Of a stretch of 64,000 nt of DNA, positions 57,170 to 64,000 are shown piece by piece. Within the stretch, counting starts at the first letter, position 1. Each line of letters starts with the position of its first letter. Both the position numbers and the translations under genes were made by a program. The notes under the pieces are model-generated. The model made no database searches. It was not told the DNA's origin and saw only the letters and a list, made by a program, of their open reading frames with translations. This stretch comes from Arthrobacter sp. U41 (GTDB taxonomy: Bacteria > Actinomycetota > Actinomycetes > Actinomycetales > Micrococcaceae): NCBI RefSeq assembly GCF_001750145.1, contig NZ_CP015732.1, positions 2,294,001 through 2,358,000 on the forward strand, given 5' to 3'.

Positions 57170-57754
57170 ATGCGCATCGTAGTCCTCGTCTCCGGCACCG
57201 GCTCCAACCTCCAGGCTGTCATCGACGCCGTTCGGGAGGGCAGGCTCGAGGTGGAGCTCGCCGCCGTCGGCGCGGACCGGCCGGGGACCTACGGGGTGGA
57301 GCGCTCGGCCGCCGCCGGAATCCCGACCTTCGTGGTGGACTTCAAGGCCTACCCGGACCGGGCCGCCTGGAACGCCGCGCTCACCGACGCCGTCGCCGCG
57401 TACGCGCCCGACGTCGTCGTGTCCTCAGGTTTTATGCGGATCGTCAGCGCGGATTTCATCAACGCGTTCGGCGGCAGGTACCTCAACACCCACCCGGCCC
57501 TGCTGCCGTCGTTCCCGGGCGCCCACGGGGTCCGCGACGCGCTGGCCTACGGCGTGAAGGTCACCGGCTGCACGGTGCACTGGGCCGACGCCGGGGTGGA
57601 CACCGGCCCGATCATCGCGCAGGAAGCCGTGGCGGTCGGCGACGGCGAGACCGAGGAGTCCCTGCACGAACGGATCAAGGTCGTGGAGCGCCGGCTGCTG
57701 GTCTCGACGCTGGCGTCCCTCGCCGCCGCGCACACCCCCGCCACCCCTGCCTGA
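57170..57754 (+). CDS. purN: Phosphoribosylglycinamide formyltransferase
   Basis: A 194-residue enzyme transferring a formyl group from 10-formyltetrahydrofolate to GAR in purine synthesis. VSGTGSNLQA is the phosphate loop at 8-17, and the catalytic trio is Asn106 and His108 (NTHPALLPSFPGAHG) and Asp144 (VDTGPI). The length is typical. Normally followed by purH; here an MFS gene on the other strand separates them. Confidence 0.93.
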   Translation: MRIVVLVSGTGSNLQAVIDAVREGRLEVELAAVGADRPGTYGVERSAAAGIPTFVVDFKAYPDRAAWNAALTDAVAAYAPDVVVSSGFMRIVSADFINAFGGRYLNTHPALLPSFPGAHGVRDALAYGVKVTGCTVHWADAGVDTGPIIAQEAVAVGDGETEESLHERIKVVERRLLVSTLASLAAAHTPATPA

Positions 57755-57770
57755 CCCCACCGTTGAGCTG

Positions 57771-59123
57771 TCACTTGAGGTGGCGCTGCTTCGTTTCGGG
57801 GGCGAAGAACGCCATCCAGAGCACACTGAGCAGCACCAGCCCGCCGGCGAGGGCAAAGGAGGTCGCCAGGCCCAGTTCCGGCCAGAGGAACGCCGCGAAC
57901 ACCAGCGGGCCGAATCCCGCGCCGAGCCGGGAGAACGTCGAGGCCCAGCCGAAGCCCGAGCCGCGCAGTTCGGTCGGATACAGCTCGGAGACATAGGCGT
58001 AGAGCACCGGGATGGCCACCTGCACCACAAAGCCGAAGACCAGCAGCCAGAACACGGCCGCCGTCGGGATGTCCACCACAAATGCCACGATCACCAGGGT
58101 CAGCGCCGACAGCGGCCCGGTGATCGCCAGGATCCACTTCCGGCCCACCCGCTCCACCAGCAGCGCGGCGAGCACCACACCCAGCAGCCCGACGGCGGCC
58201 ATGGAGGCGGTGGTGAGGAAGGCCTTGTACTCCTCGAAGCCGGCACCGATCAGGATCCGCGGCATCCAGGTCAGCGACAGGTAGTAGACCAGCAGGATGC
58301 TGAAGAACAGCGACCAGGCCGCAGTTGTGATCTTCCAGTCGTACTGCCAGAGCAGGCGCAGCTGGGTCCAGGCGCTGCCGGCGGAGAGCCGCGGAGCCTC
58401 CTGCGCCTCGGGCAGGCTGTAGGCGCGCGGTTCGGCCCCGGTGGCCGCGACGAGGTCATCGATCACCTTGGCGGCCTCGTCCCGCCGGCCCTTGCGGATC
58501 AGGAACAGCGGGGATTCGGGGACGCTGCGGCGGACCCAGAACACCAGGAGCGCCGGCAGCACCATCACCATCATGGTCAGGCGCCAGTCACCGAACAGGG
58601 CGACCAGCCCGGCGGACACGAAACCGCACAGGGCGGCCCCGATCGGCCACCAGCCGTCCATCGCGGTGAGGACCCTGCCGCGCTGCTTGCGGGGCGTGAA
58701 TTCGCCCACCAGCGCGTAGTCCACCGGGATGCAGCCGCCCAGGCCGAAGCCGGCCATAAAGCGGAACGCCACGAACCAGAGGAAGTCGGGCGAGAACGCG
58801 CCGAGCACGGTGAAGAGCGAGAAGATCAGCAGGGTCGCGGTGAAGGCCTTCTTGCGCCCGATGGTGTCCGCGATGGTGCCCCAGACGAAGGCGCCCAGGG
58901 CCATGCCGATCAGGTTCGAGGCGCCGATCCAGGCCGCCTCGCCCGGGGTGAGGGCCCAGTGCTTGGACAGCAGCGGAATCAGGATGCCGTTGAGCGTCAC
59001 GTCCCAGGCGTCGAACATAAAGCCCAGGCCGCCGATCAGGAAGATCCGGCCCTGCACTTTCCAACGCCAGGGCAGTTCCTGGACCACCTGTTCGCCGCTG
59101 GGCACAGTGGTGTAAGTATTCAT
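57771..59123 (-). CDS. MFS transporter (sugar/acid symporter type)
   Basis: A 450-residue twelve-span transporter. GLGFMFDAWDVTLNGILIPLL, GTIADTIGRKKAF, MAGFGLGGCIPVDYALVGEF and YVSELYPTELRGSGFGW place it with the sugar porter/aromatic acid symporter-like MFS group. Cytoplasmic central loop at about 205-260. It lies convergent to purN (16 bases) and divergent from purH. Its position in a purine locus looks like an insertion and gives no substrate clue. Confidence 0.83.
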   Translation of the reverse strand: MNTYTTVPSGEQVVQELPWRWKVQGRIFLIGGLGFMFDAWDVTLNGILIPLLSKHWALTPGEAAWIGASNLIGMALGAFVWGTIADTIGRKKAFTATLLIFSLFTVLGAFSPDFLWFVAFRFMAGFGLGGCIPVDYALVGEFTPRKQRGRVLTAMDGWWPIGAALCGFVSAGLVALFGDWRLTMMVMVLPALLVFWVRRSVPESPLFLIRKGRRDEAAKVIDDLVAATGAEPRAYSLPEAQEAPRLSAGSAWTQLRLLWQYDWKITTAAWSLFFSILLVYYLSLTWMPRILIGAGFEEYKAFLTTASMAAVGLLGVVLAALLVERVGRKWILAITGPLSALTLVIVAFVVDIPTAAVFWLLVFGFVVQVAIPVLYAYVSELYPTELRGSGFGWASTFSRLGAGFGPLVFAAFLWPELGLATSFALAGGLVLLSVLWMAFFAPETKQRHLK

Positions 59124-59276
59124 CTCTCAGCCTCCTGGGAAAACTCTACGTGTCCCTGCACACCGCTGCGGCGCGCTTCATACTCCGGCGCGCGGGAAGG
59201 CCCGGTGCGCTGACGCGATAAACTGGCCCCATCCCCACCACCCGCGGCCCCGCCGCGATATAAGACGGAGACTTTT

Positions 59277-60971
59277 GTGAGCTTCACGCAGCTTGACCGT
59301 GTATCCATCGACCGTGTTCCCATCCGCCGGGCCCTGATTTCGGTCTACGACAAGACCGGTCTGGAGGAGCTCGCGAAGGGCCTGCACGAAGCCGGCGTCA
59401 AGATCGTCTCCACCGGTTCCACCGCCAAGAAGATCGCCGCCGCCGGCATCCCGGTGCAGGAAGTCGAAGAAGTCACCGGCTCCCCGGAAATGCTGGACGG
59501 CCGCGTCAAGACCCTGCACCCGCGCGTCCACGGCGGCATCCTGGCCGACCGCCGCGTCCCGGCCCACATGGACACGCTCGCGTCGATGGAGATCGAGCCC
59601 TTCGACCTCGTCGTGGTGAACCTCTACCCGTTCGTGGAAACCGTGAAGTCCGGCGCGGCGCAGGACGACGTCGTCGAGCAGATCGACATCGGCGGCCCCG
59701 CGATGGTGCGTTCCGCCGCGAAGAACCACGCCGCCGTCGCGATTGTGGTGGACCCGTCCTCCTACCACGACGTCGTTGCCGCCGCCGCCTCGGGCGGCTT
59801 TGACCTGAAGACCCGACGCCGGCTCGCCGCCAAGGCCTTCGCGCACACCGCCACGTACGACACCGCCGTGGCCAGCTGGACCGCGAGCCAGTTCCTCGAC
59901 GAGGACGGCGACGGCGTCATCGACTGGCCCGCCTACGCCGGCCTGGCGCTGGAGCGCTCCGAAGTCCTGCGCTACGGCGAAAACCCGCACCAGCAGGCCG
60001 CCCTCTACGTGGACAAGGCCGCCCCGGCCGGCATCGCGCAGGCCGACCAGCTGCACGGCAAGGCCATGAGCTACAACAACTTCGTCGACGCCGACGCGGC
60101 CCTGCGCGCCGCGTTCGACTTCGCCGAGCCCGCCGTCGCGATCATCAAACACGCCAACCCCTGCGGCGTGGCCGTGGGGTCCGCTTCCGCGGCGGATCCC
60201 ATCGCCGACGCGCACGCCAAGGCGCACGCCTGCGACCCGGTCTCCGCGTTCGGCGGTGTGATCGCGGCCAACCGCACGGTCACCGCCGGCATGGCCCGGA
60301 CCGTTGCGGGCATCTTCACCGAGGTCGTCATTGCACCGGGCTTCGAGGACGAGGCGGTGGAAATTCTGTCCAAGAAGAAGAACATCCGCCTGCTCGCCCT
60401 GCCCGAGGGCTACGGCCGCTACCCCTCCGAGATCCGCCAGGTCTCCGGCGGCGTGCTGGTGCAGATGTCGGACCGGGTCGACGCCGAGGGCGACAACCCC
60501 GCCAACTGGACGCTCGCGGCCGGTGCAGCCGCCGACGCCGACACCCTGGCCGATCTCGCCTTCGCCTGGACCGCCTGCCGCGCGGCCAAGTCCAACGCCA
60601 TCCTGCTGGCCAACCACGGTGCCGCCGTGGGCATCGGCATGGGCCAGGTCAACCGGCTTGATTCCTGCAAGCTGGCCGTCGAGCGCGCCAACTCGCTGGG
60701 GGTGAGCGTGGACTCCGACGTCGAGGGCGCCGGCGGTGCAGCTGGTCCGTCGACGGCAGAGACGAGCGGGGCGCCCGAGCGTGCCCGCGGAGCCGTTGCC
60801 GCCTCGGACGCGTTCTTCCCGTTCGCTGACGGGCTGCAGATCCTGATCGACGCCGGCGTCCGCGCCGTCGTCCAGCCCGGCGGTTCGGTCCGCGACGAGG
60901 AAGTCATCGCCGCAGCCAACGCCGCGGGCATCACGATGTACTTCACCGGCGCGCGCCACTTCTTCCACTAG
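59277..60971 (+). CDS. purH: Bifunctional AICAR formyltransferase/IMP cyclohydrolase
   Basis: A 564-residue enzyme for the last two steps of IMP synthesis. The cyclohydrolase (MGS-fold) domain spans 1-160 ([45 protein letters not shown]). The formyltransferase domain follows with [25 protein letters not shown] and the Lys/His catalytic pair. Near 481-502 there is an extra Gly/Ala/Ser/Glu-rich stretch not found in the usual 520-residue enzyme. GTG start after ACGGAG. No purN is directly before it. Confidence 0.95.
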   Translation: MSFTQLDRVSIDRVPIRRALISVYDKTGLEELAKGLHEAGVKIVSTGSTAKKIAAAGIPVQEVEEVTGSPEMLDGRVKTLHPRVHGGILADRRVPAHMDTLASMEIEPFDLVVVNLYPFVETVKSGAAQDDVVEQIDIGGPAMVRSAAKNHAAVAIVVDPSSYHDVVAAAASGGFDLKTRRRLAAKAFAHTATYDTAVASWTASQFLDEDGDGVIDWPAYAGLALERSEVLRYGENPHQQAALYVDKAAPAGIAQADQLHGKAMSYNNFVDADAALRAAFDFAEPAVAIIKHANPCGVAVGSASAADPIADAHAKAHACDPVSAFGGVIAANRTVTAGMARTVAGIFTEVVIAPGFEDEAVEILSKKKNIRLLALPEGYGRYPSEIRQVSGGVLVQMSDRVDAEGDNPANWTLAAGAAADADTLADLAFAWTACRAAKSNAILLANHGAAVGIGMGQVNRLDSCKLAVERANSLGVSVDSDVEGAGGAAGPSTAETSGAPERARGAVAASDAFFPFADGLQILIDAGVRAVVQPGGSVRDEEVIAAANAAGITMYFTGARHFFH

Positions 60972-61026
60972 GCCGGCCGCGCGGGGTCCTGCATCCCGGA
61001 CCAGGCGCACATGGCACCGTTGCACC

Positions 61027-61070
61027 AAGAATGGACATGCCCTCCTTTGCCGGAGGACATGTCCATTCTT
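61027..61070 (+). terminator. Long hairpin after purH
   Basis: AAGAATGGACATG pairs perfectly with CATGTCCATTCTT, and inside it CCTCC pairs with GGAGG around a 6-base loop: 18 base pairs with one mismatch. It lies 55 bases after purH. There is no T-run, and TGTGCC/GGCACA makes another stem just after, so it may act as terminator or simply be part of the repeat. Confidence 0.5.
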
Positions 61071-61104
61071 TGTGCCGGGGACTGGGCACAGCGGGTATAT
61101 GTCC
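61055..61104 (+). repeat. Dispersed repeat family B, copy 2
   Basis: Begins GGACATGTCCATTCTTTGTG and ends GCGGGTATATGTCC; 50 bases with inverted ends. It repeats 126 bases on at 61181 and, in the other orientation, at 44439-44487. Confidence 0.55.
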
Positions 61105-61180
61105 AGGCCCTGCGCCGTGAGGGGGACATGCCCAGTGGTGGCGGGGGGAGGACCGGGCACGGGTGCGGCAGTCCGTGCGG

Positions 61181-61230
61181 GGACATGCTCAATTTTTGTG
61201 CCGGGGACTGGACACAACGGGTGTATGTCC
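61181..61230 (+). repeat. Dispersed repeat family B, copy 3
   Basis: Begins GGACATGCTCAATTTTTGTG and ends ACGGGTGTATGTCC. The flanking sequence (GCGCCGTG-GGGGGACATG, GTGGTG-CGG, GGGTGCGGCAGTCCGTGCGG) is also shared with copy 2, so the tandem unit is about 125 bases. A partial third unit follows to about 61345. Confidence 0.55.
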
Positions 61231-61469
61231 GTGCTCTGCGCCGTGCGGGGGACATGTCCGGTGGTGACGGGGAGGACCGGGCACGGGTGCGGCAGTCCGT
61301 GCGGGGGGACATGTCCGGCGCCGGGGCTGCGCGGAGGGCATGTCCCGCGGGCGGCCTGGGTCCACAGGCAAGGACCGGGCGCAACGACAACGCGGGGCCA
61401 CTGCGGACCATCCCCCCTGCCGGAGATGGGCCGCAAGTGACCCCGCGCTGGTGTGGGTGAGGCTGGAGC

Positions 61470-62471
61470 CTAGGAAGCAGCCGCTGTGGTGTAGGCCTGC
61501 TGGATGACGGAGCCCCAGTACGGTCCGTACATGGTGGTGGACTTGCTGCCGTAGCCGTAGCTGTTGACGGAGTTCTGGTAGCCGGTGGAGCTGGAGCCGA
61601 TGAACCACGGGCCGCCCGAGGAGCCGCCGGTCATGTTGCACGGGATACCCTGGGAGTTGAACTGCGGGTTGTAGGGATCGTTGGTGGCGGTGCCGGTGCA
61701 GCTCTTCAGGGACTCGCCGGTGAAGGGCCGTGCCGCCGGGTAGCCGAAAGCCTTGTAGCTCAGGCCGCGGGCGGCGTTGAACTGCACACCCGAGGCGCCC
61801 ACAACGTCCGCGAGCGTCTGGCCGTTGAGCGTGTTCATGACCGCGAAGCCGGTGTCGTACGTCATGTCGCCGCCGGAGCTCCACTGGGTCGGGGCGTGGA
61901 GGGACTTGGCCGTCCACATGCCGTAGGGTGCGGAGCCGTTGAGGTAGGCCGGGACGAAGGTGAACTTGGTGGCGAAGGCGCCGGGGCCCTCGTTGAGGCA
62001 GTGCCCGGCCGTTGAGACGGTGCTCTTGTTCGTGGCGGAGACCGAGTTGCCCGAGCACACATAGTTGCTGCCGCCGAGCGTGAAGAAGACCTTGCCGATG
62101 TGCTTGACCGGGGTCTCGCTCGCGTTGACCTTGGCCTGGACTTCCTTCGCCTGCAGGACCGGCGCCTGGGACTCGACGGTGATGGGTGCTCCCGCTTCCG
62201 CCGGGCGGTTCAGGGCGGCCGTGGAGCCGGCACCCCGCTGCACGGCCTTGTCGGCCAGTACGTCGCCGGGGATGGCGTTGCGCATCCGCTCTTCCGTCCA
62301 GTACTCGGCACCGCCGGTCTCGACGACGGTGTGGCTGCTGACCCCCGACGTTTCCATCGGTGCCTTGCCGGGGGCCGGGGCGGCGCTCGCTGCGCCGGCG
62401 GCACTCAGAGCCAACAGTGCCGCTGCCGAGAGGCAGAGGAGGCTGGTGGCCAGAGTCTTGGGTGTTCTCAT
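61470..62471 (-). CDS. Secreted trypsin-like serine protease
   Basis: A 333-residue exported protease. Signal peptide 1-30, a propeptide-like stretch to about 125, then a chymotrypsin fold with catalytic His157 (TAGHC), Asp206 (TYDTGFAV) and Ser285 (GGSSGGP). Cys139/Cys158 and Cys258/Cys278 are probable disulfides. It looks like glutamyl endopeptidase/V8-like proteases. AGGA precedes the ATG at 62471. Likely digests extracellular protein; the pro-region suggests it is activated outside the cell. Confidence 0.85.
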   Translation of the reverse strand: MRTPKTLATSLLCLSAAALLALSAAGAASAAPAPGKAPMETSGVSSHTVVETGGAEYWTEERMRNAIPGDVLADKAVQRGAGSTAALNRPAEAGAPITVESQAPVLQAKEVQAKVNASETPVKHIGKVFFTLGGSNYVCSGNSVSATNKSTVSTAGHCLNEGPGAFATKFTFVPAYLNGSAPYGMWTAKSLHAPTQWSSGGDMTYDTGFAVMNTLNGQTLADVVGASGVQFNAARGLSYKAFGYPAARPFTGESLKSCTGTATNDPYNPQFNSQGIPCNMTGGSSGGPWFIGSSSTGYQNSVNSYGYGSKSTTMYGPYWGSVIQQAYTTAAAS

Positions 62472-62675
62472 GGTTGTCCTAACCGTGGAAAGCGGGGCGG
62501 CCGCCCGTGGCGGCCGCTGTAATGGAACGAAACTACGGCACTTTGACGGAGCTGTAAACCCTCCTGTCAACTCTTGTCACTTCTGGTTGCTGGCGTCACG
62601 GAGGTCTGGCCCGACGACGCCGGTAGGCGGCAATCCAGCTCCCTCGGGTAAGTTAGACATGTTGAAATGGCACAA

Positions 62676-62687
62676 ATTTCCGGAAAT
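62676..62687. promoter_or_regulatory. Palindrome before icd
   Basis: ATTTCCGGAAAT is a perfect 12-base palindrome 29 bases upstream of the icd start. It may be a regulator site; no family can be named. The region 62472-62716 holds no gene. Confidence 0.35.
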
Positions 62688-62716
62688 ACCCAGACCTTCA
62701 GGGAGACGCCCGAGCA

Positions 62717-64000
62717 ATGGCAAAGATTATCTATACCCACACCGACGAAGCGCCGATGCTGGCAACCTATTCGTTCTTGCCGATTGTCGAAGCCTTCGCT
62801 TCGACGGCCGGTGTGGAAGTGGAGACCCGCGACATTTCGCTGGCCGGCCGCATCATCGCCGCGTTCGGCGACTACCTCACCGAAGACCAGCGCGTCAGCG
62901 ACGCCTTGGCTGAACTTGGCGCCCTCGTCAAAAATCCCGAAGCCAACATCATCAAGCTGCCCAATATCAGCGCCTCGACGCCGCAGCTGAAGGCCGCCGT
63001 CGCGGAGCTCCAGGGCCAGGGCTACGCCCTCCCGGACTACCCGGACAACCCCTCCTCGGACGAGGAGACGGACATCCGCTCCCGCTACGACAAGATCAAG
63101 GGTTCCGCCGTCAACCCGGTACTGCGTGAGGGCAACTCCGACCGCCGCGCACCCCTGTCGGTCAAGGCTTACGCCCGCCAGAACCCGCACAGCATGGGAG
63201 CCTGGAGCCCCGAGTCCAAGACCAACGTCGCCACGATGGACTCCGAAGACTTCCGCGCCAACGAGAAGTCCGTGGTCATCAAGGCCGATGGAACCATCAA
63301 GATCCAGCTGGTCAAGGAAGACGGCACGGTCAAGGTCCTCAAGCGTGCCTTCCCGGTCCTCGCCGGCGAGGTCATCGACGGCACCGTGATGCGCGCCGCC
63401 GCACTGGACACGTTCCTCGCCGCGCAGGTTTCCCGTGCCAAGGAAGAGGGCGTGCTGTTCTCCGCCCACCTCAAGGCGACCATGATGAAGGTCTCGGACC
63501 CGATCATCTTCGGCCACGTCGTCAAGGCGTACTTCTCCGAGCTTTTCGACACCTACGGCGCCCAGATCGCCGCCGCCGGCCTGAGCCCGAACAACGGCCT
63601 GGCCTCCATCCTCAACGGCCTTGAGGACCTCCCCGAGGAAATCCGCGGCGACGTCGAGGCGGCCATCAAGAAGGGCCTGAACGACGGCCCCGAACTGGCC
63701 ATGGTCGATTCCGACAAGGGCATCACCAACCTGCACGTTCCCTCCGACGTGATCGTGGACGCCTCCATGCCTGCCATGATCCGCAGCTCCGGCCACATGT
63801 GGGGCCGCGACGGCCAGGAAGCCGACACGCTCGCCGTCCTCCCGGACAGCAGCTACGCCGGCATCTACCAGGTCGTCATCGACGACTGCCGCGCCCACGG
63901 AGCCTTCGACCCGACCACCATGGGCACCGTCCCGAACGTCGGACTGATGGCCCAGGCTGCCGAGGAATACGGCAGCCACGACAAGACTTTCGAGATCCAG
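62717..64000 (+). CDS. icd: NADP-dependent isocitrate dehydrogenase, monomeric (partial)
   Basis: The first 428 codons of a gene that runs off the window; the full enzyme is about 740 residues. [25 protein letters not shown] is the N-terminal signature of the monomeric type, followed by [44 protein letters not shown], the substrate-binding [26 protein letters not shown], and [20 protein letters not shown]. It decarboxylates isocitrate to 2-oxoglutarate with NADP in the citric acid cycle. AGGGAG lies rather far (about 12 bases) before the ATG. Confidence 0.95.
   Translation, partial: MAKIIYTHTDEAPMLATYSFLPIVEAFASTAGVEVETRDISLAGRIIAAFGDYLTEDQRVSDALAELGALVKNPEANIIKLPNISASTPQLKAAVAELQGQGYALPDYPDNPSSDEETDIRSRYDKIKGSAVNPVLREGNSDRRAPLSVKAYARQNPHSMGAWSPESKTNVATMDSEDFRANEKSVVIKADGTIKIQLVKEDGTVKVLKRAFPVLAGEVIDGTVMRAAALDTFLAAQVSRAKEEGVLFSAHLKATMMKVSDPIIFGHVVKAYFSELFDTYGAQIAAAGLSPNNGLASILNGLEDLPEEIRGDVEAAIKKGLNDGPELAMVDSDKGITNLHVPSDVIVDASMPAMIRSSGHMWGRDGQEADTLAVLPDSSYAGIYQVVIDDCRAHGAFDPTTMGTVPNVGLMAQAAEEYGSHDKTFEIQ

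Larger units (their letters stand above)
60972..61469. other. Intergenic region with tandem repeat-B units
   Basis: 498 bases between purH and the serine protease gene, convergent. No gene supported; the short frames read through repeats. It holds a long hairpin (61027-61070), two copies of repeat B in a 124-126-bp tandem duplication, and many GGACATG motifs. Confidence 0.65.

Noticed and set aside
61027..61345. Repeated GGACATG motifs as a CRISPR array
   Set aside because: The units are about 125 bases with similar content throughout; there are no constant short repeats with unique spacers and no cas genes.
59178..61436. 752-codon minus-strand frame opposite purH
   Set aside because: Antisense shadow of purH; Gly/Val/Arg-rich with no motif.

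Overview
The window is high-GC actinobacterial DNA. Gene content, the rRNA sequences and a 16S-23S spacer without tRNA genes fit a soil member of the Micrococcaceae (Arthrobacter, Pseudarthrobacter or a close relative). It reads as chromosome: one complete rRNA operon, purine biosynthesis genes (purN, purH), a monomeric isocitrate dehydrogenase cut by the window end, and several catabolic operons each with its own regulator site.

Layout. 1-5.4 kb: choline to glycine betaine operon (betA, betB, an APC permease) behind two tandem palindromes. 5.4-13 kb: a patchy region with an MFS exporter, a frameshifted universal stress protein, an IS3-like end, recombinase C-terminal scraps, a lipoprotein, a DUF6226-like protein, a VWA-domain membrane protein and a TfoX stub. 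12.8-17.4 kb: acyltransferase, unknown membrane protein, VOC/AraC pair, cold shock gene, DUF6176-like gene. 17.5-23.2 kb: a BTAD (SARP-type) regulator, two paralogous 64-residue proteins with a shared promoter motif, decayed hydrolase and flavoprotein genes, PspC, and a pRiA4b ORF-3 family protein. 23.3-29.3 kb: the rrn operon with its processing stems and terminator. 29.4-34.8 kb: two M20-type amidohydrolases flanking a two-gene membrane system, with a divergent LacI regulator and two operators. 35-41.4 kb: an SDR and three consecutive PAS/GGDEF(/EAL) genes, one with a ruined GGDEF site. 41.5-46 kb: UDP-sugar dehydrogenase overlapping a GT4 glycosyltransferase, and a PaaK/CapK-like enzyme. 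46-54.3 kb: HNH endonuclease, then a TetR-controlled acyl-CoA operon (ligase, SDR, acyl-CoA dehydrogenase, APH-like kinase, MHS transporter). 54.3-64 kb: DUF4383 and DUF6350 membrane proteins, purN, an MFS gene interrupting purN-purH, purH, a secreted serine protease and icd.

Main points of interest: (1) the BTAD regulator with two far-apart peptide genes that share a TCACACG direct repeat at nearly the same distance from their starts; (2) two families of short dispersed intergenic repeats, one of about 90 bp with a 42-bp internal period (two copies) and one of about 50 bp bounded by GGACAT/ATGTCC (three copies); (3) clear palindromic operators for the bet, hydantoinase-like and acyl-CoA operons; (4) a cluster of frameshifted genes around 19.7-21.2 kb.
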